Shown: positions 1 to 6,413 of the stretch, piece by piece
Position numbering within the stretch: the stretch's first letter is position 1
Layout of the letters: the number at the start of each line of letters is the position of its first letter
Notes under the pieces: model-generated
Database searches by the model: none
Seen by the model: the letters and a program-made list of their open reading frames with translations, nothing else
Told to the model about the DNA's origin: nothing
Origin: a virus
DNA length: 26,055 nt
Direction: 5' to 3' (one strand)
IMG/VR virus record: IMGVR_UViG_3300027899_000933
Coordinates: 1 to 26,055 of that record
Translations under genes and position numbers: made by a program

Positions 1-2
1 CT

Positions 3-182
3 CGGCCTGCGGCTCGGGATGCCATCTTGGCACTCATCACCTACGATGACAGTGCCCAGTATCTTGATATGCCCAGTGACAAACTAGAGGTGTGGGCAAT
101 ACTCAGCGAAAACTCAGCAGCCGTACTATTGTTGCCAGCAGTTATTGCTTTTGAGCAGATTGCTGAATTGGAGTTAGCATGA
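3..182 (+). CDS. C-terminal end of an unknown protein (5' partial)
   Basis: An open frame runs in from the left edge and ends at TGA 180-182, leaving the last 59 residues. The visible part is acidic then hydrophobic, with an Ala/Leu-rich tail, and shows no recognisable motif. Its stop overlaps the ATG of the TilS-like gene (ATGA, 4 nt), the usual sign of translational coupling, so it is probably a real upstream gene in the same operon. The missing N-terminus prevents assignment. Confidence 0.6.
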   Translation, partial: RPAARDAILALITYDDSAQYLDMPSDKLEVWAILSENSAAVLLLPAVIAFEQIAELELA

Positions 183-817
183 AAAAATGGACTTATGCCA
201 AGACTGTGCCTAAAAAAATCTACGTGGCATGCAGTGGTGGAGTTGATAGTGTAGCTGCTGCCGCTATTCTCAGTGAGTGGCGCGATGTTACATTGGCTCA
301 CTTTAGCCATCAAGACCATGCCGCCGAGCAAGAACTTGAAACTGTGTCAGCATTAGCGCAAAAACTTAATCTTCCTTTGGTCGCAGGATTTCAATCTGGA
401 ACTATACAATGGTATCGCAATGCCGAAGCAAATTGGCGTCTAGCACGATACCAGTGGTTTCATTCTCTTGATGCACCTGTGGCCACTGGTCATACACTAG
501 ATGATGCGGTAGAATGGTATCTAATGACCTGTCTTAGGGGGCGTGGTGAATACATGCCACATCGAAACCGAAATGTTTTTCGTCCCTTTTTATTAACTGA
601 CAAACCACAGCTGATTAAATACTGTGAGCAAAAATGCTTGTCCTGGTGGGAGGATCCTGGCAATCATGATCCTGAGTTTAGCCTGAGAAGTAAGGTCAGA
701 TCATCATTGCTGCCAGCGGCCCTAGAGTGTGAGCCGGGATTACGACGCATGGTTCACCGCCGATTGGTTGATAAAATCAGAGAAGAAAAATTAACAGCAA
801 TACGTGATCATGATTAA
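179..817 (+). CDS. tilS: TilS-like tRNA(Ile)-lysidine synthetase, short form
   Basis: TilS joins lysine to C34 of the CAU-anticodon tRNA-Ile using ATP, so that it reads AUA. Seen here: a PP-loop SGGVDS at residues 19-24, a GHTLDDA motif at 104-110 matching the family's GHxxDD, and a later segment with RPFLL (135-139), WEDPGN (157-162) and R170/R174 matching the TilS RPLL...EDxSN...RNxxR signature. At 212 residues it holds little beyond the catalytic N-terminal domain; bacterial TilS is often more than 300 residues with extra C-terminal domains. It overlaps the upstream gene by ATGA and the downstream gene by 8 nt. A tRNA-Arg lies 0.8 kb downstream, but no tRNA-Ile(CAU) is in the window, so the substrate is unknown. 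A related PP-loop modification enzyme is the alternative. Confidence 0.8.
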   Translation: MKKWTYAKTVPKKIYVACSGGVDSVAAAAILSEWRDVTLAHFSHQDHAAEQELETVSALAQKLNLPLVAGFQSGTIQWYRNAEANWRLARYQWFHSLDAPVATGHTLDDAVEWYLMTCLRGRGEYMPHRNRNVFRPFLLTDKPQLIKYCEQKCLSWWEDPGNHDPEFSLRSKVRSSLLPAALECEPGLRRMVHRRLVDKIREEKLTAIRDHD

Positions 818-1184
818 ACAGTTTTACATTGATGAAAGTTTTATTTGCGATGTATCTATTCATCTTGAATGGGGCATGTTCGATTGTATAGATCAGAATC
901 AGTTAACACCTGATCAACTACTAACCATGCTCAAAGGTGAGGACCGATGTTCCAGCTACCATAATAAAGATCATACTGAATTTACCAAGTTGCGTAATCT
1001 ATTGGAGCAAGACGGTTATATTGTGACGCAACGAAATTATTGGAACGGTGATAGAGTAATTAAATCGTTCAGGCTAAACGAGTGGAAATTTAACAAGGGC
1101 CACAGATTCCCCTCGGCAGCAGCAATGCAGAATAGCATTAAATGTGCAAAAAAATATGGTTGGCCCAACATTTCTGGTTTATAA
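810..1184 (+). CDS. Conserved-looking phage protein of unknown function
   Basis: This 124-residue protein begins at ATG 810, inside the last codons of the TilS-like gene (8-nt overlap). A GTG at 804 in the same frame is a weaker alternative start. It is a soluble-looking mixed protein with a HNKDHTEF segment near the middle, a NGDRVIKSF segment and a basic Lys/Arg-rich C-terminal third. No signal peptide or membrane segment is visible. The tight overlap with tilS and the short gap to the next gene put it in the same transcription unit. I do not recognise a named family. Confidence 0.75.
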   Translation: MIKQFYIDESFICDVSIHLEWGMFDCIDQNQLTPDQLLTMLKGEDRCSSYHNKDHTEFTKLRNLLEQDGYIVTQRNYWNGDRVIKSFRLNEWKFNKGHRFPSAAAMQNSIKCAKKYGWPNISGL

Positions 1185-1192
1185 GGACGCTG

Positions 1193-1408
1193 ATGAATAT
1201 TATAATTGTTCGAAGTGACATTGCACAACAGCGATACGATGTCTGTAAAGGGTGTGCTGATTTCACTGCACTAAAATTGTGTCGATATTGTAATTGCTTT
1301 ATGCCAGTAAAAGTCAAATTTGCACTTGCAGATTGTCCCAAGGGTAAATGGGTTATGACCACTAATCCTCAAGAACATCAGCATGATGCGTACAAAGATC
1401 TAGAATAA
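1193..1408 (+). CDS. Small Cys-rich zinc-ribbon-like phage protein
   Basis: This 71-residue protein starts at ATG 1193, 8 nt after the preceding stop and with AAGGA at 1183-1187 as a plausible ribosome binding site. A longer in-frame start at 1142 would overlap the upstream gene and is not favoured. It carries a CKGC knuckle, then CRYCNC, then a later Cys in a DCPKGKW-like end, giving four or more spaced cysteines that could hold one zinc ion. Small proteins of this layout are common in T4-like phages and have no settled function. It could bind nucleic acid or protein. Confidence 0.8.
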   Translation: MNIIIVRSDIAQQRYDVCKGCADFTALKLCRYCNCFMPVKVKFALADCPKGKWVMTTNPQEHQHDAYKDLE

Positions 1409-1433
1409 ACATACATTAACTCAAGGAGCGGTC

Positions 1434-1625
1434 ATGAAAACAGACACTATTATAATGAAAAATGCCGTTAATGGTGAGCAATGGATTTGTGACGATTCAA
1501 AAAAGATAAAAGTTATTGAAGGCATTGTCTATCTCACCGTACATAAGCCAGGTTCTAGTAGGCACATGCTAATGCGCAAAGACAGTCTGGTCCCAATCAA
1601 AGATAAAACTCTTGCATTAAAATAA
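1434..1625 (+). CDS. Small protein of unknown function
   Basis: This 63-residue basic protein is preceded by a clear ribosome binding site (AAGGAG, 1422-1427). It has Lys-rich segments and a short beta-like stretch, with no membrane segment or cysteine motif. The last codons contain the -35 box of the promoter that serves the tRNA gene, so it is the last protein gene of this leftward block. Function unknown. Confidence 0.7.
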   Translation: MKTDTIIMKNAVNGEQWICDDSKKIKVIEGIVYLTVHKPGSSRHMLMRKDSLVPIKDKTLALK

Positions 1626-1640
1626 AAATCTAGTTATAAT
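1612..1640 (+). promoter_or_regulatory. Sigma70-type promoter for tRNA-Arg
   Basis: TTGCAT (1612-1617) and a perfect TATAAT (1635-1640) are separated by exactly 17 nt. The spacer starts with TAAAAT and ends with GT, the same pattern as the promoters at 9119 and 9439. The predicted start is about 12 nt upstream of the tRNA. Confidence 0.65.
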
Positions 1641-1658
1641 TAAGGAAGTAAACAGAGC

Positions 1659-1735
1659 ATCACCGTAGTTCAGCTGGATAGAACAACAGCCTTCTAAGCT
1701 GTGGGTCGGGGGTTCGAGCCCCTCCGGTGATACCA
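1659..1735 (+). tRNA. tRNA-Arg (anticodon UCU) with encoded CCA
   Basis: A full cloverleaf can be drawn. Acceptor ATCACCG (1659-1665) pairs with CGGTGAT (1725-1731), followed by discriminator A and CCA (1733-1735). The D stem is GTTC/GAAC. The anticodon stem ACAGC/GCTGT closes the loop CTTCTAA, placing TCT at 1693-1695. The T stem GGGGG/CCCTC (one G-U pair) closes the loop TTCGAGC. It reads AGA (and possibly AGG), often under-supplied by bacterial hosts relative to phage demand. It sits behind its own sigma70-type promoter. The kinase gene downstream could be relevant to tRNA repair, but that is inference. Confidence 0.95.
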
Positions 1736-1738
1736 AAT

Positions 1739-1903
1739 TTACATGCGATCAATATATGCCAATGCTTGCACAATGCTGGTAAAGTATCTGATTGAAAAAT
1801 TCGTGTGATCAAAAATATCTTGCACAATCATACAGCATACACCGTTGTACAGACACAGATGAAATCTTATGCCCTGCTTGGTGATGTTGTTGTAGGTGTA
1901 CAC
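1739..1903 (-). CDS. Possible small minus-strand gene (GTG start)
   Basis: The complement of this otherwise empty stretch holds an open frame ending at TAA (1741-1739). With a GTG start at 1903-1901 it gives 54 residues with protein-like content: a Cys-containing beta-like middle (HLCLYNGVCCMIV) and a C-terminal SIRYFTSIVQALAYID helix-like end. An exact T4 late octamer lies just upstream on the same strand. Weak points: no ATG, no clear ribosome binding site, and the promoter would place the transcript start almost on the GTG. An antisense or leader RNA is the alternative. It would run convergent to the tRNA. Confidence 0.4.
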   Translation of the reverse strand: MYTYNNITKQGIRFHLCLYNGVCCMIVQDIFDHTNFSIRYFTSIVQALAYIDRM

Positions 1904-1908
1904 AAAAA

Positions 1909-1916
1909 TATTTATA
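1909..1916 (-). promoter_or_regulatory. T4-type late promoter octamer, minus strand
   Basis: The plus strand reads TATTTATA, so the minus strand reads TATAAATA, an exact match to the T4 late consensus recognised by the phage gp55 sigma factor. Transcription would run left across 1739-1903. A chance match in this AT-rich gap is possible. Confidence 0.4.
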
Positions 1917-1935
1917 TTCTTATCAAAAGTTAATT

Positions 1936-2400
1936 ATGCCAAAATTATACGTATTAGTCGGTGTGCCGGGTTCGGGTAAAAGCACTTGGGTGGCCCATCA
2001 GGAATGGGCAGATCAGTGTGCGTATATCAGCACTGATATTCATGTTGAGCGTTATGCAAGAAATGAAGGTAAGACATACAATCAAGTGTTTGATGAATTC
2101 ATGCCCAAGGCTGTGGAACTCATGGCAGATGATGTAGTCCAAGCCCGCGAAGAAGGCAAGGACATTATCTGGGATCAGACCAGCTGTACCATGGTCAGTC
2201 GTCGGAGAAAATTCAACATGTTGCCTGATTATTATGCCATTGCTGTGGTGTTTAAAACTCCACCTGCGGGTGATCTGATGAAACGGTTGGCCAGCCGTCC
2301 CGGAAAAGGTATTCCGTGGAACGTTGTTTCCAGTATGATTAACAATTTTGAAATGCCCACAGAAGATGAAGGCTTTAAAGAAATTTGGTATGCAGTTTAA
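1936..2400 (+). CDS. Polynucleotide kinase, kinase domain only (T4 Pnk-like)
   Basis: This enzyme would move phosphate from ATP to a 5'-OH of RNA or DNA, as T4 PseT does in repairing tRNAs cut by host nucleases. Seen: P-loop GVPGSGKST at residues 9-17, a STD with Asp34 matching the catalytic Asp35 of T4 Pnk, an IIWDQT strand, and an RLASRPGKGIPW segment matching the Arg-rich lid. At 154 residues it lacks the 3'-phosphatase half that makes T4 Pnk about 300 residues. A nearby tRNA gene fits a tRNA-repair role, but no RNA ligase or phosphatase is in the window. Other small P-loop kinases of the zeta-toxin/AAA_33 group are the alternative. Confidence 0.75.
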   Translation: MPKLYVLVGVPGSGKSTWVAHQEWADQCAYISTDIHVERYARNEGKTYNQVFDEFMPKAVELMADDVVQAREEGKDIIWDQTSCTMVSRRRKFNMLPDYYAIAVVFKTPPAGDLMKRLASRPGKGIPWNVVSSMINNFEMPTEDEGFKEIWYAV

Positions 2401-2441
2401 ATTTATTGCATAATTACGGTATATCAATAGGCAAAACTAAC

Positions 2442-3404
2442 ATGAGTAGCAAACAAGAAATATTAAAATATAGTCGTCAAGAAAACATGGCCCCACTGTC
2501 CAACTGGTTTGACGGTTCACTGAATCGACTGATCGAACAGGAAGTCTATCATGATGTGAATGCACTTGAGGACATTGGGCAAAAGCTGGTCAGTGGACTG
2601 ATCAGCTATGCAAAAAAGTTCAATGTCTACGACGCAGTGATTGGCATGAGTGGTGGGGTTGATAGTGCCCTGACTGCGGCCCTGTTCAAGCAAGCTGGCT
2701 GGCATGTAACTGGATTGACCTTGCCCATACATCAGAATCCCCAGGAGACTGATCGCGGTGTTGAGGCATGCCGTGCACTGGGGATTAAACACAAGCATAT
2801 TGATCTGACTAAAAATTATGACACTCTGTTAAAGAGTGTCAGGACACATGATCCAGAAATACTTGATGAAACTCAATCACTGCGCCGTGGAAATCTGCGT
2901 GTTAGATTGCGTATGATGACCCTGTACAATGAAGCCAGCGCAGTCAAGGGCCTAGTGGCCAGCACTGATAATTTCAGTGAGTTAGCTGCGGGGTTCTGGA
3001 CTCTGCACGGGGATGTGGGCGATGTGGCTCCGATTCAGAGTCTGTTAAAAAGCTGGGAAGTACCCAAGCTGGCTGAAATTTACGGAGTGCCATCGAGTAC
3101 AGTATTTGCCACACCCACTGACGGGCTGGGGATCAGCAAGGGTGACGAGGACCAATTTGGCTTTAGCTACTTGGAATTTGACACAGTGCTCATGCAACTG
3201 TGCACGGAGTCATTTCCCACCCGAGCTGAAATGCTAGCATACTTGGATGTGCCCGATACCGACCTGGCCAAGGTAAATACAATCCTGGACAGAATTAAAA
3301 ACAGTACATTTAAACGCAGCAACCCATATAATTTACAACATCCCCTGCAACAGAATAGATATCTGGGGTTAAGAAATGTTGATTATGGATTGTGGAACCT
3401 GTAG
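2442..3404 (+). CDS. nadE: NAD synthetase, ammonia-dependent type
   Basis: NadE amidates nicotinic-acid adenine dinucleotide to NAD using ATP and ammonia. Seen: SGGVDS PP-loop at residues 70-75, then NLRVRLRMMTLY matching the family's GN.kaR.RM..qY helix, STDNFSELAAGFWTLHGD matching the NadE T/GN..E...G..T.yGD motif, and a C-terminal TPTDGL...DEDQFG matching the conserved acidic loop. The 320-residue length is slightly more than typical bacterial NadE (about 275), with a longer N-terminal helix region. No glutaminase domain is present. The start at ATG 2442 is preferred to one at 2385, which lies inside the kinase gene. It could keep the NAD pool up during infection. Confidence 0.88.
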   Translation: MSSKQEILKYSRQENMAPLSNWFDGSLNRLIEQEVYHDVNALEDIGQKLVSGLISYAKKFNVYDAVIGMSGGVDSALTAALFKQAGWHVTGLTLPIHQNPQETDRGVEACRALGIKHKHIDLTKNYDTLLKSVRTHDPEILDETQSLRRGNLRVRLRMMTLYNEASAVKGLVASTDNFSELAAGFWTLHGDVGDVAPIQSLLKSWEVPKLAEIYGVPSSTVFATPTDGLGISKGDEDQFGFSYLEFDTVLMQLCTESFPTRAEMLAYLDVPDTDLAKVNTILDRIKNSTFKRSNPYNLQHPLQQNRYLGLRNVDYGLWNL

Positions 3405-3406
3405 AT

Positions 3407-3414
3407 TATAAATA
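3407..3414 (+). promoter_or_regulatory. T4-type late promoter octamer
   Basis: TATAAATA, an exact consensus match, lies 3-10 nt after the nadE stop and 24 nt before the ATG of the GNAT-like gene. It could start late transcription of 3439 and perhaps the following sugar cluster. Confidence 0.5.
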
Positions 3415-3438
3415 AATTGAATATCAATTTATACTGCA

Positions 3439-3882
3439 ATGATTTACACTATTCTTAATTTAAATGATCCTTTGGCTGCTTTTCTTAAAGACGATCCAGT
3501 GCGGCCGCATATTCCACACGATCAGCGTTTTGGTACCAATCGAACAGTTTTGGCATTAACTGATGGCGACCGGGTGACTGCGTTGGTATGTGCAAGATTA
3601 TGTGATATTGTGCCCAGGGATGAGCAAGAATTACTGGAAAATCAGACTGAAGCTCCCAATACTGTGGTTTTTTATACCATATGGAGTTATAATCCCGGCG
3701 CTGGGCAGAAGTTAATTCAGGAAGGGCTGGCGCAGTTAAAAGAGCAATTACCCATGGTTACTAGATATGTCACACTGAGCCCTATGACAGAAATGGCCAA
3801 GCGATTTCATATTCGCAATGGTGCTCAGGTGTTTAGAATCAATGACAGTAGTGTAAACTACGAATACAAAATAACTAATTAA
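3439..3882 (+). CDS. GNAT-like N-acetyltransferase family protein
   Basis: This 147-residue protein resembles small acetyltransferase-fold proteins common in T4-like marine phages. It has a central VFYTIWSYNPGAGQKLI segment, which could be the acetyl-CoA-binding loop and helix, then a strand VTRYVTLSP and a helix MAKRFHIRNGAQVFR. The latter is typical of the GNAT C-terminal helix-strand, with a basic RFHIRNGA turn. The substrate is unknown. It lies between nadE and the sugar cluster behind a late-type octamer. The GNAT call rests on the shape of these motifs, since the exact R/QxxGxG/A signature is only loosely matched. Confidence 0.6.
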   Translation: MIYTILNLNDPLAAFLKDDPVRPHIPHDQRFGTNRTVLALTDGDRVTALVCARLCDIVPRDEQELLENQTEAPNTVVFYTIWSYNPGAGQKLIQEGLAQLKEQLPMVTRYVTLSPMTEMAKRFHIRNGAQVFRINDSSVNYEYKITN

Positions 3883-3890
3883 TATTAACG

Positions 3891-4661
3891 ATGACTATCA
3901 AAAATTATGTGGTGTGTGCTCACCGCCGCATCAAAAGCACAAAATGGATCTGGAAAGACACCCGGGACGAGGGTGATATCTATGAATTGTACAAGCAGAT
4001 GTGTTTGCACAGTCTGAGCAGTGCTCGTCAATTCCTCCAGGGTGACTGGGAATACATCTTATTTGACGATGATGTAGAACATATTAATTTTGCCATGCCA
4101 CGTAACAACGATCTAATCCATGACCTCTGGCATCGTGAACCCTGCAATATTCTATGGGTTGGTCCCGACGTTCAGTTTGTCAAACCCACTGCAATTTTTG
4201 GGAAATTTAAGGATTTTCGATTGTTTAATTGGACTGACCCCAAAAGCTGGCATGAGCCCAATCAGTACAACGTGGGTTTTGATAATTTGTTTAACAACGA
4301 TCTACAATACTATCCGCACACCATGGATCCCGCGCTATGGGTCAAAGAACGTGAGATGCGAGCGGCTTGGGATGTTACCGAAGGGATGAACAGTTATAAT
4401 AATCAACAGATTGTGCATAACTCCATGTTCTGGATGCAGAATATTCCCTGGACTGATGCCCATCGTCCCGATTTATTCTATCAGGCACAGTGGTTGCCCG
4501 GCTGGGCTACCATGGAAGTTCAGAATGACTGGAATGGTTGCAACTATGAAGATGCCCAGGTCATCCACTGGCATAGCAGTCGCCACGCGCCCACCAAACT
4601 GGAATGCATGCGGCAGGTAAATGAAGCACTGGGTGTCCCTCTGGTCACCGAGCTGAAATGA
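3891..4661 (+). CDS. Putative glycosyltransferase-like protein
   Basis: This 256-residue protein looks like a family of putative GT-A glycosyltransferases in T4-like phages. Seen: a strand and turn WEYILFDDDVEHIN at about residues 53-66, a NILWVGPDVQFVKPTAIFGKF segment at about 87-107 where such enzymes carry the metal-binding D-x-D then a KP, a FRLFNWTDPKS segment, and a C-terminal NYEDAQVIHWHSSR. The first Asp of the expected DxD is replaced by Gly (GPD), so activity with metal is uncertain. It overlaps the next gene by ATGA and heads the sugar cluster, so it may attach the sugar made by the genes after it. The acceptor is unknown. Confidence 0.55.
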   Translation: MTIKNYVVCAHRRIKSTKWIWKDTRDEGDIYELYKQMCLHSLSSARQFLQGDWEYILFDDDVEHINFAMPRNNDLIHDLWHREPCNILWVGPDVQFVKPTAIFGKFKDFRLFNWTDPKSWHEPNQYNVGFDNLFNNDLQYYPHTMDPALWVKEREMRAAWDVTEGMNSYNNQQIVHNSMFWMQNIPWTDAHRPDLFYQAQWLPGWATMEVQNDWNGCNYEDAQVIHWHSSRHAPTKLECMRQVNEALGVPLVTELK

Positions 4662-5464
4662 AAATAGCTGTTTTGGGCGCCGGAGGATTTTTGGGTAAGT
4701 ACTTGTCTGCTACACTGAATGTCACACACACTGTGATTCCAGTTACCAGGGATACACTTGATCTATTGGACTTCTATCAGGTGACGCAATGGTTGGCCAA
4801 CACTGGCCCGGATGTGATTATTAATTGTGTATCCAGCAGCGGAAGTACCCGAGTAGACGATATAAATTACTCTGACGTCCAAAAAGATCTGGCAATTTTT
4901 TTAAATTTTTTCAATAGTACACAGAATTTTAGATTCATTAATATCGGCAGCGGGGCTGAATTTGATCGCAGACAGCCCATTCACATGGCCAAGGAGAGTG
5001 ACATATTTCGTTGTCGTCCTCTTGAAAGTTATGGCTTTGCAAAAAATATCATATCTCGGTTATGCCTGGAAAAAAATAACTTTTATACACTGCGGCTATT
5101 TGGCTGTTTTAATAATCAGGAACCAGAATCTCGACTGTTCAAGCGTTTTTTAAATGACAAAATCGACATCATCAACAATAAATGGTTTGATTATATTACC
5201 ATTGAGGATTTTGCCATCATAGTCGAGCACTACTGCGCAATTGAACAACCAACGCACCAGGACATCAATTGTGTCTATCAGGATAAATTTTTAATTAGTG
5301 ACATTCTGGAGTTGTTGGTAAAAACGCACCAGCTGAATAAACAGATTCAAGTAAACTCATCGACATCGAGTACCTGGGCATATTACACTGGGGATGGCAC
5401 CAAGTTGGCTGGTCTGAATTTAGCCCTGGGTGGGTTAGAAGAAGGAATTAGAAATTATGTCTAA
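4658..5464 (+). CDS. NAD(P)-dependent sugar epimerase/reductase (RmlD-like SDR)
   Basis: An extended short-chain dehydrogenase of 268 residues. The N-terminus has the Rossmann glycine motif GAGGFLGKYL (residues 7-16), then a PDVIINCVSSSG segment equivalent to the INC/AA motif, an INIGSGAEFD strand, and the catalytic Y-x-x-x-K in ESYGFAKN. It would reduce or epimerise a nucleotide-linked keto-sugar, as RmlD or GDP-fucose synthase does. It overlaps the upstream gene by 4 nt and the downstream gene by 8 nt, so the cluster is read as one transcript. The exact substrate is not clear; with an RmlB-type and an RfbH-type enzyme next to it, a 4-keto-deoxyhexose is likely. Confidence 0.75.
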   Translation: MKIAVLGAGGFLGKYLSATLNVTHTVIPVTRDTLDLLDFYQVTQWLANTGPDVIINCVSSSGSTRVDDINYSDVQKDLAIFLNFFNSTQNFRFINIGSGAEFDRRQPIHMAKESDIFRCRPLESYGFAKNIISRLCLEKNNFYTLRLFGCFNNQEPESRLFKRFLNDKIDIINNKWFDYITIEDFAIIVEHYCAIEQPTHQDINCVYQDKFLISDILELLVKTHQLNKQIQVNSSTSSTWAYYTGDGTKLAGLNLALGGLEEGIRNYV

Positions 5465-6410
5465 AAAAATTGTCTATGTTACTGGCTGCCTGGGATTTAT
5501 TGGTAGTCATGTGACCGAATCCTGCTTGGCTCTTGGCTGGTACGTGATTGGAGTGGATAAATGCACTTATGCCAGCAACACTGCCTGGCTTGATAGTTGG
5601 GATATTCGATACCCTGCACAATTTAATTTTATTAAGTCTGACATTAATGATCTGGACCGCCTGTACGACTGTGATTATATCATTAACACCGCAGCAGAAA
5701 CACATGTTGACAACAGCATAGAAGACAGCGACGCATTTGTACACAGTAACGTGGTTGGTGTGCATCATCTGCTGAAACTGATCAATCGTAAAAAATATAA
5801 AAGACCAATTTTCCTGCATTTTAGCACTGACGAAGTCTATGGAGATATCGCGCATGGATCACACACTGAAACTGACCTGCTACGGCCCAGCAATCCATAC
5901 AGTGCAACCAAGGCTGCTGCTGATCATCTGATCACCAGCTGGGGCAGAACTTACGGGCTGCCATATGTGATTGTTCGTCCCACTAATAACTATGGTATTG
6001 GCCAGTATGTGGAAAAACTAATTCCCAAGACAGTAAAATACATGAGTGTTGGTAGAAAGATTGATCTACACAATAATGGTACACCCATTAGAACCTGGCT
6101 ACATGCGAGCGACACCGCCAACGCAGTCATAGACATAATACACGCTGGTGCCATTAACGAAACTTACAACATCAGTGGTAATTGCGAGATGCCGAACATT
6201 GAAGTTGTTAAAAAAATTATCAACATGATGGTACCAGGTCAAGAAGTAGATATAGAGAATTATATCGAGCATATGACACGCATAGGTCAGGATGTCAGAT
6301 ACAGCATTGATGACACAAAATTAAAAAATCTGGGCTGGATTCCACTGGCAAACTTTGACACTGAGCTGGCAAAAATAGTAGAATATTACAAAGAAAATTT
6401 TATTTGGTAA
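5457..6410 (+). CDS. rmlB: dTDP-glucose 4,6-dehydratase type enzyme (RmlB-like)
   Basis: It would convert an NDP-glucose to the 4-keto-6-deoxy form with bound NAD. Seen: TGCLGFIGSH (residues 9-18) for NAD binding, VDKCTYASN matching the RmlB DxLTYAGN nucleotide-sugar site, AAETHVDNSI, HFSTDEVYGD with the catalytic Thr-Asp-Glu triad, YSATKAAAD for the Tyr/Lys pair, RPTNNYGIGQYVEKLIPK, and RTWLHASD near the sugar site. The 317-residue length is near the family's 330-360. These features favour a dTDP-type enzyme over the CDP-glucose dehydratase RfbG. That is odd, because the next gene is of the CDP-pathway RfbH type. Confidence 0.85.
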   Translation: MSKKIVYVTGCLGFIGSHVTESCLALGWYVIGVDKCTYASNTAWLDSWDIRYPAQFNFIKSDINDLDRLYDCDYIINTAAETHVDNSIEDSDAFVHSNVVGVHHLLKLINRKKYKRPIFLHFSTDEVYGDIAHGSHTETDLLRPSNPYSATKAAADHLITSWGRTYGLPYVIVRPTNNYGIGQYVEKLIPKTVKYMSVGRKIDLHNNGTPIRTWLHASDTANAVIDIIHAGAINETYNISGNCEMPNIEVVKKIINMMVPGQEVDIENYIEHMTRIGQDVRYSIDDTKLKNLGWIPLANFDTELAKIVEYYKENFIW

Positions 6411-6413
6411 CAC

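Noticed and set aside
1859-1933. A 24-codon plus-strand frame ending 2 nt before the kinase ATG (a possible leader peptide)
   Set aside because: No ribosome binding site and no leader-like features; the minus-strand frame over the same bases looks more protein-like. It stays possible but unsupported.
1954-2427. A 157-residue minus-strand frame over the kinase gene
   Set aside because: It is a shadow of the kinase gene, which has clear catalytic motifs; the same applies to the other antisense frames over recognised genes.
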